A stretch of DNA of 64,000 nucleotides. Origin: Kiritimatiellaceae bacterium. Lineage in GTDB: Bacteria; Verrucomicrobiota; Kiritimatiellia; Kiritimatiellales; Tichowtungiaceae. This document shows positions 1 through 9,700 of the stretch, piece by piece. How positions within the stretch are numbered: the first letter of the stretch is position 1; each line of letters starts with the position of its first letter. The position numbers and the translations under genes are program-made. The notes beneath the pieces are model-generated. The model was not told the origin of the DNA, did not search any database, and was given only the letters and a program-made list of their open reading frames with translations. The DNA lies in assembly GCA_013141415.1 (NCBI GenBank), contig JABFQY010000006.1, positions 62,001 to 126,000 on the forward strand, written 5' to 3'.

Positions 1-1855
1 GTATGTATTCCTGAAAGGCGCGGTTGCTGTCGGCCAGCGACGGAATCCAAAGCTGGTCGCCGTAGAGGTCACGGGTGGTGTTCATGAAGGTATTGTCGGC
101 CAGCGCGTTCTGGGTGATAAGGTAAACGTCAGGCCGAACACCCGGACAGTAGATCATGTAGGTCGGCACAAACCGTCCCGGATCGGTACCGCCGAAGAAA
201 AGCGCATTGGTTTCCATCGGCGGCGGATAATTATTTTTGCGCAACGATTCGGGATACTCGTTCCAGACCTTTTCAAACTCGGCATCGGAAAGGCGCCGTT
301 CAAAAGGAAAATATCCCTCGTAACTGAGATCCTCTTTGATCCCTTCGATCCCGCGCAATTCCCAGTTGCCGAACTGCCAGCCGAAGTCGTGGCCGTTTTG
401 TTCAGAACCGCCAACGACCTTGAACTGTTCTTCGTTGTAATAGTTTTTATGAATCAGAGAAAACGGCAGCAGGAAAACAAGCAATGTGCCGACCCATTTC
501 GTAACCGGATTATTCCCGACCAGCGCTTCGAGCCACGCCATCAGCAGCAGCAGACCGTAGCCGATCCAGACCGCATAAATGGCGTGCGACTGGATGTATT
601 GAACGCGGGCAATAAACAGCGTCTGAATGTCGAGTTTCGGATTCTGCAGGATGATGAAAAGAATTCCCACACCGACAAATGCCGCCACGGTTGTCAAAAG
701 CCAGTCGCGGTTTTTCCGTCCGATGCGCACAATGAAGGCGAATGGCAGAACGGCCAGCAGGGCCACCGGCCCGAAAAACTGTGCGCGCAAGTCGTGAAGG
801 TAAGCACCAACCTGCTTCAGGAACATGGGCGAAAAAACGTCGGTCAGCGTGACTTTTTCATACTGCCCGCGGGTGATGGCGTGCATGAACCCTTCCCATG
901 TGCGCGGATAGCCCCAGTTGATCGGCGGGTTCTGCTCCGAAGAGAGCGGCATATAAAGATAAAAAGACAGGCCCAGAAGCATCAGCAAATAGGTGGCGCA
1001 ACCCGTCTTTCCGTTCGGCAGAACCAGTCCAAGCACCGGAACGGCCACCGCATAGATCGTCCAGAACCAGAATCCGATATTTTCCGGTCCTGACACCCAG
1101 CACCAGTTCGCATACTGCGGGTCGGCGGCCATCACTTTGTTGAGGATGACCATAACAACATAAAACAACCCGACTGCCGCGAAGTCACGGGCAAGCCGGA
1201 TGTGGCGCAGCAATACGGCCAGAGCCACGCCAGCACCCATGAACAAAAGAGTCTGGTGGTTGGTCAAGCCGAGTCCGAAGGTGAAGGCCATCAGGAAAAG
1301 CGGTTTGGGGTTTTCCGGCTCCATCATCCAGCGGTAGAGAAATAACAGCACGGCGGTCTGGAAAAGAATGTTGAGCGCGTAAACTTCAGCGATCACCGAC
1401 TGCGACCACATACCCTGACTGAACGCCAGCAACAGTCCGCCGGAAATACCGGCCACACAGCAGAAAAGGCTTTCCGTTTTCTCGCCGAGCACATTGGTTT
1501 CTTTTTTCAGACTGTGCAGGATGTCTATACCGGAACGGCTCACCAGCAGAGCCAGGACGCTGCAGGCCAGCGCGCCCGCAAAAGCGGAACAGAATCCGAC
1601 ACCCCATGCAGGGTTCGGATAACCACGATAGGTTACACCGTTGAAAACCCATTGAAAAAACCAGGTTAAAAGAGACCAGATCGGGTAGCCCGGAGGGTGC
1701 GGCACGCCGAGATAGTCGGATGCAACGATCAGTTCGCCGGAGTCCTCCAATGTAACCGTAGGCGCGAGCGTCAGAGTATAGATGACGAGAGCAATCAAAA
1801 ATGTCAGTCCGAAAGATATCCAGTCGGCGCGGCGGAAAAACGGTTTCGTATTCAA
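1..1855 (-). CDS. DUF2723 family polytopic membrane protein (3' end outside window)
   Basis: This reading frame is open from a probable TTG start at 1855 to the left edge, so about 618 codons are visible and the C-terminus is missing. The TTG is preceded by GAAAGG at a 7-nt distance, and no ATG gives the same N-terminus. The protein opens with one membrane helix (WISFGLTFLIALVIYTLTLA) followed by the DUF2723 signature 'TVTLEDSGELIVASDYLGVP' and 'HPPGYPIW'. Many hydrophobic helices follow, then a soluble part with 'FFGGTDPGRFVPTYMIYCPG'. DUF2723 proteins are related to eukaryotic TMEM260 and are thought to be integral-membrane O-glycosyltransferases using lipid-linked sugar; the acidic residues after the first helix fit the GT-C fold. 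The substrate here is unknown. It is transcribed away from the NERD gene. Confidence 0.8.
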   Translation of the reverse strand, partial: MNTKPFFRRADWISFGLTFLIALVIYTLTLAPTVTLEDSGELIVASDYLGVPHPPGYPIWSLLTWFFQWVFNGVTYRGYPNPAWGVGFCSAFAGALACSVLALLVSRSGIDILHSLKKETNVLGEKTESLFCCVAGISGGLLLAFSQGMWSQSVIAEVYALNILFQTAVLLFLYRWMMEPENPKPLFLMAFTFGLGLTNHQTLLFMGAGVALAVLLRHIRLARDFAAVGLFYVVMVILNKVMAADPQYANWCWVSGPENIGFWFWTIYAVAVPVLGLVLPNGKTGCATYLLMLLGLSFYLYMPLSSEQNPPINWGYPRTWEGFMHAITRGQYEKVTLTDVFSPMFLKQVGAYLHDLRAQFFGPVALLAVLPFAFIVRIGRKNRDWLLTTVAAFVGVGILFIILQNPKLDIQTLFIARVQYIQSHAIYAVWIGYGLLLLMAWLEALVGNNPVTKWVGTLLVFLLPFSLIHKNYYNEEQFKVVGGSEQNGHDFGWQFGNWELRGIEGIKEDLSYEGYFPFERRLSDAEFEKVWNEYPESLRKNNYPPPMETNALFFGGTDPGRFVPTYMIYCPGVRPDVYLITQNALADNTFMNTTRDLYGDQLWIPSLADSNRAFQEYI

Positions 1856-1920
1856 GACAGTGCCTTTCGTTCGAATATTGGAGTCCGAAAGATAAGCCCT
1901 TTTTGGGCCTAAAGGTCAAG

Positions 1921-1949
1921 TTTACAGACAGCGCAAACTCCTGTATGTT
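1921..1949 (+). promoter_or_regulatory. Promoter of the NERD gene, placed for a leaderless mRNA
   Basis: TTTACA at 1921-1926, a 17-nt spacer and TATGTT at 1944-1949 form a sigma-70-type promoter. Only six bases separate the -10 box from the ATG at 1956, so transcription should begin at or next to the start codon. No Shine-Dalgarno sequence is present. Confidence 0.5.
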
Positions 1950-1955
1950 CAATTC

Positions 1956-2690
1956 ATGAACAACGAAAAAATCAGCCCCCGCTTTGCAAAAGTTTACGGC
2001 AGTCCCGGTCAAGGCCCCCGCACCCTTGGCCCGTTGCGCGTTTTCTGGCCGTTAATTCCCATCTGTCTCGCGACGGGCTGGCTTTTGCACGCCGCCGTTC
2101 CAGTTCCGCACATCTCGATCTCGCAGGCCGGTCTGCTGTTTGTTCTGCTCGCCGTCACGCTGGCTCTCTTCATCGGCTGGAGTACGAGGCGTCTGCAAAG
2201 TTTTCTCCGGGGAGCGGAAGGAGAAGAAACCGTCGCGCGTATTCTTTCCTTCCTGCCGGCCAATCATACGGTTTTCCACGACCTGCAGCTCGACCCCGGC
2301 GGCCCGGCATTTGATCATATCGTCGCCGCGCCCGCCGGAATCTTCGTCATTGAAACCAAAAACTGGGCCGGCGAAATCCGTTTTGAAAACGGACAGGTTC
2401 TCTGCAACGGACACGCTCCGAGCCGTCCGCCGCTCAAACAGGTTCGTGAAGAAGCCGCCGCATTGATTGATCATCTCACCGCCGTCGGCTGTCCGGCGGC
2501 ACCGGTTTATCCGGTCGTCTGTTTCGTCGGCAACCGCCCGCAGGGCAACCTCGCGAATGTCGGCGGCGTACGAATCTGTACCGAAACCGATCTGCATGAA
2601 CTTTTCGAAAACACACTCGAAACGCCTATTCCGGCCGGCACACTCGGTATGATTGCCGGCGAACTGGCCCGCTGCGTCGAAGACAAATAA
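1956..2690 (+). CDS. NERD domain protein with N-terminal membrane helices
   Basis: The 244-residue protein has two hydrophobic segments near residues 28-46 and 55-73, then a cytoplasmic NERD (nuclease-related) domain from about residue 85. The domain shows the typical GAEGEE start and the motif 'FDHIVAAPAGIFVIETKNW', whose Asp and ExK residues resemble the PD-(D/E)xK nuclease core. NERD proteins are common and poorly characterised; nucleic-acid processing is inferred from fold similarity, not shown. The gene starts eight bases before the DJ-1 gene and probably forms a transcription unit with it and the lipid kinase. The start is supported by the promoter ending six bases upstream, which implies a leaderless transcript. 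Confidence 0.8.
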   Translation: MNNEKISPRFAKVYGSPGQGPRTLGPLRVFWPLIPICLATGWLLHAAVPVPHISISQAGLLFVLLAVTLALFIGWSTRRLQSFLRGAEGEETVARILSFLPANHTVFHDLQLDPGGPAFDHIVAAPAGIFVIETKNWAGEIRFENGQVLCNGHAPSRPPLKQVREEAAALIDHLTAVGCPAAPVYPVVCFVGNRPQGNLANVGGVRICTETDLHELFENTLETPIPAGTLGMIAGELARCVEDK

Positions 2691-2697
2691 GGAAGCC

Positions 2698-3243
2698 ATG
2701 ATCCGCGCTTTGATTCCAATCGCCGACGGCTGTGAAGAAATGGAAGCGATCATCATCGCCGACACGTTCCGCCGCGCGGGCTGGAACGTTGTACTGGCCG
2801 GATTGAACGGAACCGCACCCGTCACCGCCTCGCGCAAAGTAAAAATTATTCCCGACGCCCGCTGGGAGGAACTCGATCTGCTTTCGTTCGACCTGCTCGT
2901 TCTGCCCGGCGGCGCGGGCGGCACCAAAGCGCTCTGCGAACACGACGGCGTACAGGAAACGATCCGCGTTTTCGACATCGAAGAAAAATGGATCGCCGCT
3001 ATCTGCGCCGGGCCGCTTGCGCTCCATAAAGCGGGCGTACTCAAAGGCCGCGCATTCACCTGCTTTCCGGGCGTTGAAAAAGAAATGCGCCGCGCCGACC
3101 GGTCGGACGACGCCGTCGTTGTCGATCGTAATCTCGTCACCAGTCAAGGCCCCGGCACCGCTTTTGCTTTTGCCCTCAAACTGATCGAACTGCTCGACAA
3201 CCCCGCCGCGGCGGAAAAAGTCCGCAGCGGATTGATCTACTGA
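2698..3243 (+). CDS. DJ-1/PfpI family protein (DJ-1 subfamily)
   Basis: This 181-residue protein aligns well with human DJ-1 and bacterial YajL. It has the N-terminal 'GCEEMEAI' containing the conserved Glu14, the nucleophile-elbow motif AAICAGP with Cys103, and the C-terminal 'TSQGPGTAFAFAL'. DJ-1 proteins respond to oxidative stress through the reactive Cys, and glyoxalase III or deglycase activity has been reported for several. The ATG at 2698 is chosen because AAGGAAG lies just upstream and the alignment begins there; an earlier in-frame start at 2653 would add 15 residues that overlap the NERD gene. Two bases separate it from the lipid kinase gene, so they are probably co-transcribed. 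Confidence 0.88.
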   Translation: MIRALIPIADGCEEMEAIIIADTFRRAGWNVVLAGLNGTAPVTASRKVKIIPDARWEELDLLSFDLLVLPGGAGGTKALCEHDGVQETIRVFDIEEKWIAAICAGPLALHKAGVLKGRAFTCFPGVEKEMRRADRSDDAVVVDRNLVTSQGPGTAFAFALKLIELLDNPAAAEKVRSGLIY

Positions 3244-3245
3244 TT

Positions 3246-4136
3246 ATGAAAACCGGAAACAAAGTCCGCATCCTGATCAATCCGAACTCCGGAATGGGCG
3301 TGGCCCTCGACCGTATCCACGGAGCGCTCATCGAACACTGGGACAAGCCCGGCAACGACCTTTCCATTCAGTTCAGCACATCCAAAGAAGACGGACAGGC
3401 CAAAGCCCGCCGCGCCGTGGAAGACGGCGTCGGCCGACTGCTGGTGGTTGGCGGCGACGGTATGGTTAACACGATCGGCAGTGTGCTGATCGGTACCGAC
3501 ACCGCGCTGGGCGTTATTCCCGCCGGAAGCGGTAATGGGTTTGCGCGCCATTTCGATATTCCGCTCGACCTCGTCAAAGCCACCGTGGCGCTCGCCTCAG
3601 CTTCGACACAACGAATCGACGTCGGCTTCGCCAACGGCCAGCCGTTTTTCGTCACCTGTTCGCTGGCATGGGACGCCGCGCTGGTAAACATCTTTGAAAA
3701 ATCGCCGATACGCGGTGTACTGCCCTACATTTTTGCCGGCGTTTACCAGTTGTTCGACTATACCCCGCAACCATTCACCTTCTGCATTGATGACGGAGAA
3801 GAGTTCGCCATCGACGATCCGCAGGTTTGCACCGCCGCCAACCTCTCTCAATACGGCGGCGGCGCGCAGATTGCACCCGGTGCCGAAGCCGACGACGGGC
3901 AACTTCTGCTTGTCACCGTCCGCAAGCGCGACATGCCTGTGGTGCTGTTGATGATTGGAAAACTCTTTGACGGCACGATCGACCGCTTAAGCGGAATACA
4001 CACCAAACCGTTCCGCACGCTGACCGTCCGGAGACAAAACGCAGGGCCGATGCAGCTCGATGGAGAACTGATTACAGCCCCGGCAGAAGTAAAAATAACC
4101 GTCCAGCCCCGTGCACTGAACGTGCTCGTTCCTTAA
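3246..4136 (+). CDS. Diacylglycerol kinase / YegS-like lipid kinase
   Basis: The 296-residue protein has a DAGK catalytic domain: 'ILINPNSGMG' near residue 10, the nucleotide-binding GGDGMVNTIGS at about residues 75-85 and GSGNGFARH near residue 97. A C-terminal beta domain ends with 'MQLDGE', as in BmrU/YegS proteins. The family phosphorylates diacylglycerol or related lipids (also sphingosine in eukaryotes) at the inner membrane face. It probably recycles diacylglycerol or makes phosphatidic acid here; the lipid is not predictable. It is third in the NERD-DJ-1 cluster, and its last four bases overlap the convergent mscS gene. Confidence 0.87.
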   Translation: MKTGNKVRILINPNSGMGVALDRIHGALIEHWDKPGNDLSIQFSTSKEDGQAKARRAVEDGVGRLLVVGGDGMVNTIGSVLIGTDTALGVIPAGSGNGFARHFDIPLDLVKATVALASASTQRIDVGFANGQPFFVTCSLAWDAALVNIFEKSPIRGVLPYIFAGVYQLFDYTPQPFTFCIDDGEEFAIDDPQVCTAANLSQYGGGAQIAPGAEADDGQLLLVTVRKRDMPVVLLMIGKLFDGTIDRLSGIHTKPFRTLTVRRQNAGPMQLDGELITAPAEVKITVQPRALNVLVP

Positions 4137-5002
4137 ACGTCGTGTTTGTAGAGGTGCACATCGCGCTGCGGAAACGGCATCGTGAATCCATCGGCATCCA
4201 GCCGCTTCTTGATGGCTTCCGTCAGCGCGAACGAAACGTCGCCGTAATCTTCCGACTTCACCCACGGACGAATAGCCATGTCCACACTGCTTTCCGCCAG
4301 CTTCAAAACGCCCACAAATGGCGCGGGGTCTTTCAGTACACGTGGCTCCTTCGCCAGCAGATCCAGCAGTGCCACTCTGGCTTTGTCGATGCTGTCGCCG
4401 CAGCCGATGCTCGCTGTCAGGTCGAGGCGGCGCGTGCCTTCGGCGGAATAGTTGGTAATGCTGTCGCCCATCATTTTTGAGTTTGGCACGATCACCCGCT
4501 TGTTATCCGGCGTCGTCAGCGTCGTCGTAAAAATATGAATCGCCTTCACCGTACCGCCGGTTCCGGCACCTTCAACGTAGTCGCCGATTTTGAACGGACG
4601 GAAAATAATCATCATCACGCCGGACGCAAAATTGGAAAGCGAGCCTTGCAAAGCCAGACCGACGGCCAACCCGGCGGCGCCCAACACGGCGATGAACGAA
4701 GTCGTCTGCACGCCGAGCTGACCGAGCGCGGCCAGCACCACAAAAACCATCAGCGCGGCAAAAGCCATGTTCACCGTGAACGTCACCAGCACCGGATCGA
4801 CATGAGCCTTCAGCATTCCCTTTTCCAGACCGTTCTGAAGCCTCTTCGCAATCCAGCGCCCGACAAAAAAGATCAGAAGCGCCGCAACCAGTTTAAGTCC
4901 GAACGTCGTCAGCAGCGTCTCCGCCTTTGCCATCCATTCCGGCGTACTGCTCAACATCTGCTGAACACCCATTACCGCACTCTCGACTGCATTCGTTTCC
5001 AT
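4133..5002 (-). CDS. mscS: Small-conductance mechanosensitive channel, MscS type
   Basis: The 289-residue protein is the size of E. coli MscS. Three membrane helices lie near residues 30-50, 72-92 and 97-125. The pore helix carries a Gly/Ala-rich pattern 'GAAGLAVGLALQGSLSNF', followed by the beta domain with FKIGDYVE and 'VIVPNSKMMGDSITNYS'. MscS opens under membrane tension and releases solutes during hypo-osmotic shock. A strong AAGGAGG lies seven bases before the ATG. The gene converges on the lipid kinase with a 4-bp overlap, so no terminator fits between them. Confidence 0.92.
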   Translation of the reverse strand: METNAVESAVMGVQQMLSSTPEWMAKAETLLTTFGLKLVAALLIFFVGRWIAKRLQNGLEKGMLKAHVDPVLVTFTVNMAFAALMVFVVLAALGQLGVQTTSFIAVLGAAGLAVGLALQGSLSNFASGVMMIIFRPFKIGDYVEGAGTGGTVKAIHIFTTTLTTPDNKRVIVPNSKMMGDSITNYSAEGTRRLDLTASIGCGDSIDKARVALLDLLAKEPRVLKDPAPFVGVLKLAESSVDMAIRPWVKSEDYGDVSFALTEAIKKRLDADGFTMPFPQRDVHLYKHDV

Positions 5003-5185
5003 GAAGCCCTCCTTGTTTTCGCCGCCAGCATATTGCGCCGCCGGAGATTTGTCTTGTCGAAATTAGCGATAAAACATTCTGGAGTGCGGCGGCAAGCATA
5101 GCGCGACGCCGCTTTCAATGAATAGAGCGGTCTCGCGCCTGCGGGTTGCCGCTCCCTTTGGTCGCTCCAGCCTACGGCTGAGACC

Positions 5186-5275
5186 AATACGCTGACCGGC
5201 GGTTCGGTTCAATTCAGCGATCCGTCTTGGACAAATTATTCCAACCGCTATTACCGTGTCTCCATGCCGCAGTAG
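5186..5275 (+). pseudogene. Decayed C-terminal end of a secreted-type protein
   Basis: A 29-codon open stretch ends at the TAG at 5273-5275 and reads 'SDPSWTNYSNRYYRVSMP' before the stop. This aromatic pattern is typical of the last strand of beta-sandwich repeats at the ends of large secreted PVC proteins. No start or upstream domain remains, because the sequence before it is repeat DNA. The assignment rests on pattern resemblance only. Confidence 0.35.
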
Positions 5276-5286
5276 CGGCGCTCCAA

Positions 5287-5357
5287 AACGTAGACGCGAC
5301 GCCCTCGTCGCGTTACTGCCGAATAAAAAAACGCGACGAGGGCGTCGCGTCTACGTT
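5287..5357. repeat. Long perfect palindrome (REP-like family A)
   Basis: Two arms of 28 bases (5287-5314 and 5330-5357) are exact inverted copies around a 15-base loop. Each contains GACGCCCTCGTCGCG or its complement. The same family occurs inside coaB at 60793-60861. The RNA or single-stranded DNA would form a very stable hairpin. Confidence 0.9.
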
Positions 5358-5452
5358 CAATGCCGCGCCCACCGGACGCGGCCACAGAATTCCAAGATGG
5401 AAGCGGCATCGCTGCCGCTCTGGGCTGAGCGGCTGGACTCGACCGAAGGGGT

Positions 5453-6631
5453 TTACATCAATCCGGCGGCGCGGTGTTTGGCTGCAATGGTGTCGGCCAG
5501 CGTGTCGAGTTCGGCCAAGGCATCGGCTTTCGGGTGGCCTTTGGCGATGACCGCTCCGACGACTTCCACTTTCCATGACGGTAGCAATTCCGCCGCCTTT
5601 TGAAGCGGGCCAGGACTCCAGCCGTAGGAACCAATCACTGCGGCAAATTTCGCTTTCGGTTTCAGCCGGTCGAGCAGAAACGCTGTGTTGACCGCCACCG
5701 GATGCAAAGCCGCCATAATGACCGAAGAGCCGAGCACGATGGTCGCGGCATCCGTCAGAAAACCCGCCAGCTCATTCAAAGGAACAGTAACCAGATCCTT
5801 CAGTGCCACCTTTACACCGCGTTTTTCGAGCGCGGCCTGAAGATGTTCGGCCATGATTTTTGTACTGCCGTGCGTCGAAACATAGGCGATCAAAGCCAGA
5901 TTCTCCGGCGCACCGCGCATCCATTTTTCGTAGAGATCGAGAATGATCTGCGGCTTGTCATAGACGGAGCCGTGGCTCGGGCAGATCATTTCGATATCCA
6001 GAGCCTTGATGCGGTCGAGGTGTTTCGCCGTCATCTTGGAATAGAGCATCATAATCTGGACGTAATACTCTTTGGCGCCTTTATAGACGGCAGGATTGTC
6101 GCCCGCTAAAATATTAGTGAAGGAGTGGTGAGAGCCAAGGAAGTCACATGGAAAAAGAATTTTGTCTTCCGGAATGTAGGTGATCGCAGTTTCCGGCCAG
6201 TGTACCCACGGGCAAAACATAAAGCGGATGGTTTTATTGCCGAGCGAAACTTCGCCGCCGTCAGCAACCACTTGAATCCGGTCATCAGGAATCACCATCA
6301 AGTCCTGCAACATCTCTTTATTCTTCTGCAGGCAGAGCAAGGTCGCTTCAGGATATTTTTCCAGCAGAACCGGAATGGAACCGGAATGATCCTGCTCGGC
6401 GTGGTGCGATACGATGTAGTCGATTTTTTTGACGCCTTCGAGATTCGCCAGCAGAACATCCAGAAATTCCGGCTCAACCGTGTCAAACAGCGCCGTCTTT
6501 TCCGATCCGACGACCAGATAGGAGTTATACGTTGTCCCCTGCGAAAGCGGCAGCAACCCATCAAACACCTTCCGATTTGGATCCAGCGCACCGACCCAGA
6601 AAATATCCTTCTTAATCGCAATCTTGCTCAC
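5453..6631 (-). CDS. Flavodiiron protein (FprA-type O2/NO reductase)
   Basis: The 392-residue protein has the two-domain flavodiiron core. A metallo-beta-lactamase-like diiron domain covers residues 1-250, with ligands H77-x-E79-x-D81-H82, a following His in 'PWVHWP', Asp in 'FPCDF' and His in 'CPSHGS'. A flavodoxin domain (about 255-392) begins with 'IAYVSTHGSTKIMA' for FMN phosphate binding. Such soluble enzymes reduce O2 to water, or NO to N2O, with electrons from rubredoxin or F420H2. No rubredoxin is fused here, unlike the paralogue at 23168-25723. The start is GTG, preceded by AAGGAG. It lies downstream of the metal-efflux operon on the same strand but after a hairpin, so it may be a separate unit. 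Confidence 0.93.
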   Translation of the reverse strand: MSKIAIKKDIFWVGALDPNRKVFDGLLPLSQGTTYNSYLVVGSEKTALFDTVEPEFLDVLLANLEGVKKIDYIVSHHAEQDHSGSIPVLLEKYPEATLLCLQKNKEMLQDLMVIPDDRIQVVADGGEVSLGNKTIRFMFCPWVHWPETAITYIPEDKILFPCDFLGSHHSFTNILAGDNPAVYKGAKEYYVQIMMLYSKMTAKHLDRIKALDIEMICPSHGSVYDKPQIILDLYEKWMRGAPENLALIAYVSTHGSTKIMAEHLQAALEKRGVKVALKDLVTVPLNELAGFLTDAATIVLGSSVIMAALHPVAVNTAFLLDRLKPKAKFAAVIGSYGWSPGPLQKAAELLPSWKVEVVGAVIAKGHPKADALAELDTLADTIAAKHRAAGLM

Positions 6632-6688
6632 GACAGCTCCTTGTTAAATGGTTTACCAGTTTCCACGGAGCGCCCGCCGTTTACAATC

Positions 6689-6717
6689 CCGGAATGCGGC
6701 CAGTTACCGCATTCCGG
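6689..6717. terminator. Hairpin between the RND pump gene and the flavodiiron gene
   Basis: Two perfect 11-base arms (CCGGAATGCGG and its complement) surround a 7-base loop. No run of T follows on the minus strand, so it is either a weak terminator, an RNA-stability element at the end of the efflux operon, or another palindrome repeat. Confidence 0.4.
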
Positions 6718-6734
6718 CAATAAACTTATACAAT

Positions 6735-9700
6735 TCACCCTGTTTTAAGCCGCTCCTTGCGCCGCTCGACCAGGCTGTAAATCGTCGGCAGAACAATCAG
6801 CGTCAGCAGGGTCGAAGTGATCAGTCCGCCCATGACGACCACGGCCAGCGGCTTCTGAATATCGGCCCCCGAACCCGTGGCGTAGAGCATTGGAAGATGG
6901 CCGATAAAGCTGGTCAGCGCCGTCATCAGCAGCGGACGGAACCGCAGGTCGCACCCTTCGCGAATCGTCTCCGCCACCGACCGTCCGCGTTCGCGCAGCT
7001 GCCGAAAGAAGGCCACAAGAATCACGCCGTTCTGAACCGCGATCCCGAGCAGTACGATAAACGCGACCGCCGCAGAAACCGAAAGCGGCATCCGGAACGC
7101 CACAACCGCCACCACGCCGCCGATCAGCGCGAAGGGCAGATTCAGCAATACCAGCAGCGAGTTGCTCACTGACCCCAGTGCCAAGTAGAGCAGCACCAGA
7201 ATGAGCAGGAGCGCCATCGGCACGACGAACGAAAGCTGCCGCATGGCGCGCTGCTGGTTTTCGTACTGGCCGCCGTATTCGATGAAATAGTCCGGCGGCA
7301 GTTCCTTGATCAACGGCGCGAGACTCGTCTGCACATCCTGAACGAAACCGCCCAGATCGCGGCCCCGCACGTTGGCTTCAACGACCACGCGCCGGATACC
7401 ATTTTCGCGGCTTACCTGCGCCGGCGCCTCGACCATCCGGATATCCGCCAGCTGCGCGAGCGGAACCCGCAGGCCGTTCGGCGCCGGAATCAGCAACTGC
7501 TCGATCTGCGCAATATCGCCGCGCGCCGATTCAGGAAACCGCACGACGACCGCGATCCGCCGCTGCCCTTCGATGAGCGTACCGGCAACCTTTCCGGCGA
7601 CTGCCGTTTCAATCACGGCGTTCACGTCTTCCACGTTGATTCCGTAGCGGGCGATGGCTTCCCGGTTGATGACAACATCGATCTGTTCCGCGCCGGAAAT
7701 CTGTTCGACCCGTACGTCCTCGGCGCCGCGTACCGCCCGCATAACCGGCGCGACGCGATCCGAGAATTCCTTAAGCACCGCAAGATCCGGCCCGAACACT
7801 TTTACCGCCAGATCGCTTTTCACGCCGGAAATCAGCTCATTAACCCGCAGAGCAATCGGCTGAGAAAAGGAAAGCCGCAGTCCGGGGATCACCGCCAGAT
7901 CTTTTTGAATGGCTTCAATAAGTTCGGTCTTGTCGCGTCCGCTTTTCCACTGTCGACGCGATTTCAGCATGATGAAAACGTCGGTCTGCTCCGGCCCCAT
8001 TGGATCTTCGGATATCTCGGCCCGGCCGGTTTTGCTCACGACGGTTTCGATCTCCGGAAATTTCCGCAGCCGTTTTTCAATCACGCCAGCCACGAGCGCC
8101 GAACCATCGAGCGAAGCGTTCGGCAGCCGCACGACGTTGATGGCAATAGCACCCTCATCCAGCGGCGGCATAAACTCAGTTCCGACAAACGGAACCAACG
8201 CGAGCGTGGCGGCCAGCACGGCGGCGGCGATTCCCAGCGTGAAACGCGGACGGGCAACGGCGCGATCCAGCACCCGCAGATACCATGCGTGAAACCGGCG
8301 GATGAATCCGAATTCTTTTTCCGGCGCCTGCTTCAAGAAGGTTGCGGAAAGCACAGGAATGATCGTCAGCGCCACGGCCAGCGAGGCGAACAGCGCGATC
8401 AGCATAGTCATAGCCAGCGGAGCGAACATTTTCCCTTCGATGCCCTGAAGCGTGAACAGCGGCACCAGAATCACTACGACGATCAAAACCGAAAAGGCCA
8501 CCGGACGCGCCACTTCGATGACCGCTTCGGCGACCGTCTTCCGTTTATCGGCATCTGCCGGAACCTCCGCCAGACGGCGGCGGACATTTTCCACCACCAC
8601 AATGGAGGCATCAACCACCATCCCCACCGAGAACGCCAGCCCGCCTAGACTCATCAGGTTAGCGCTCATCCCCAGCCAGCCCATGACGATGAAGCTGGCG
8701 AAAAAAGTGAGCGGCAGAGAAATCACGACGATCAGCGACGTACGCAGTTCCGCCACAAAAAGGAAAAGAATCAGGATCACAAAAAAACAGCCTTCCAGCG
8801 TCGCGTTCACGACGGTGCGCAGACACGCTTCGATCAGTGAGGTGCGGTCGTAGAAAACATTCAGGCGGACATCTTTCGGCAGCGTATCACCAAGTTTGGC
8901 GATGGCGGTTTTGACGCGGTTGACCACATCGTGGGAATTTTCGCCCTTGAGCATGATGATCATACCGGCGACCGCCTCGCCCTGCCCGTCGCGGGTCACC
9001 GCGCCCTGGCGCGGTTCGGCGCCGATGACGATGTCGGCTACGTCGCGCAGATAGACCGGCGTGCCGTCGTCAGCCCGCAGTACAATCCGTCCAATGTCCG
9101 GAATATCCTGAAACAGCCCGACTCCGCGCAGATAAAACTGCTCCCAGCCGCTCACAAGAATTCCTCCGCCCGCATTGGCGTTGTTACGCTCGACGGCTTC
9201 GACGACGTCATTTGCGGTCAGTCCGTAGTTGAGCAGACGTTCCGGCGAGACCAGCACCTGATACTGTTTCACCGAACCGCCGAAACTGTTGACCTCGTTG
9301 ACTCCGGGGATGGGTTTCAGACGCGGTTTGATCAGCCAGTCCTGAATCGTGCGCAGTTCCATGGGATCGTGCGTGTCGTTGTCCACCGTGTATTGCAGAA
9401 TCTCACCGAGCCCGGTGCTGATCGGCCCGAGTTCGGGTTCAACGCCCGGCGGCAGTTCGCCGCGCGCCATTGCCAAACGCTCAAACACGACCTGACGCGT
9501 CCAGTAGGTATCCACGCCGTCTTCAAAAACGATTACGACCTGCGACAGCCCGGCCTTCGACAGCGACCGCACCTGCTTTACTTTCGGCAGACCGCCCATA
9601 ACCTGCTCGATCGGATAACTGACCCGCTCTTCCACGTCAACGGCGGTAAGCCCGGGAGCCTTGGCCAGAATCATCACCTGAATATTGGTGACGTCAGGAA

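Larger units (their letters stand above)
5003..5452. repeat. Gene-free repeat island between mscS and the flavodiiron gene
   Basis: This 450-bp stretch has no convincing gene. It holds several palindrome-type repeats: one with GCGGCG/CGCCGC arms at about 5082-5116, one bounded by GGTCTC and GAGACC at about 5129-5184, and the long perfect palindrome at 5287-5357. A 29-codon decayed reading-frame end lies at 5186-5275. It looks like an insertion hotspot for REP-like elements. Confidence 0.6.

Noticed and set aside
1889-1916. Terminator between the divergent DUF2723 and NERD genes
   Set aside because: AAGCCC-TTTTT-GGGCCT forms a small hairpin, but both genes are transcribed away from it and no T-run follows.
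2052-3140. Long minus-strand frame of 362 codons opposite the NERD and DJ-1 genes
   Set aside because: It is the complement of two well-supported genes, is rich in Ser/Arg as expected for antisense of GC-rich code, and has no recognisable domain.
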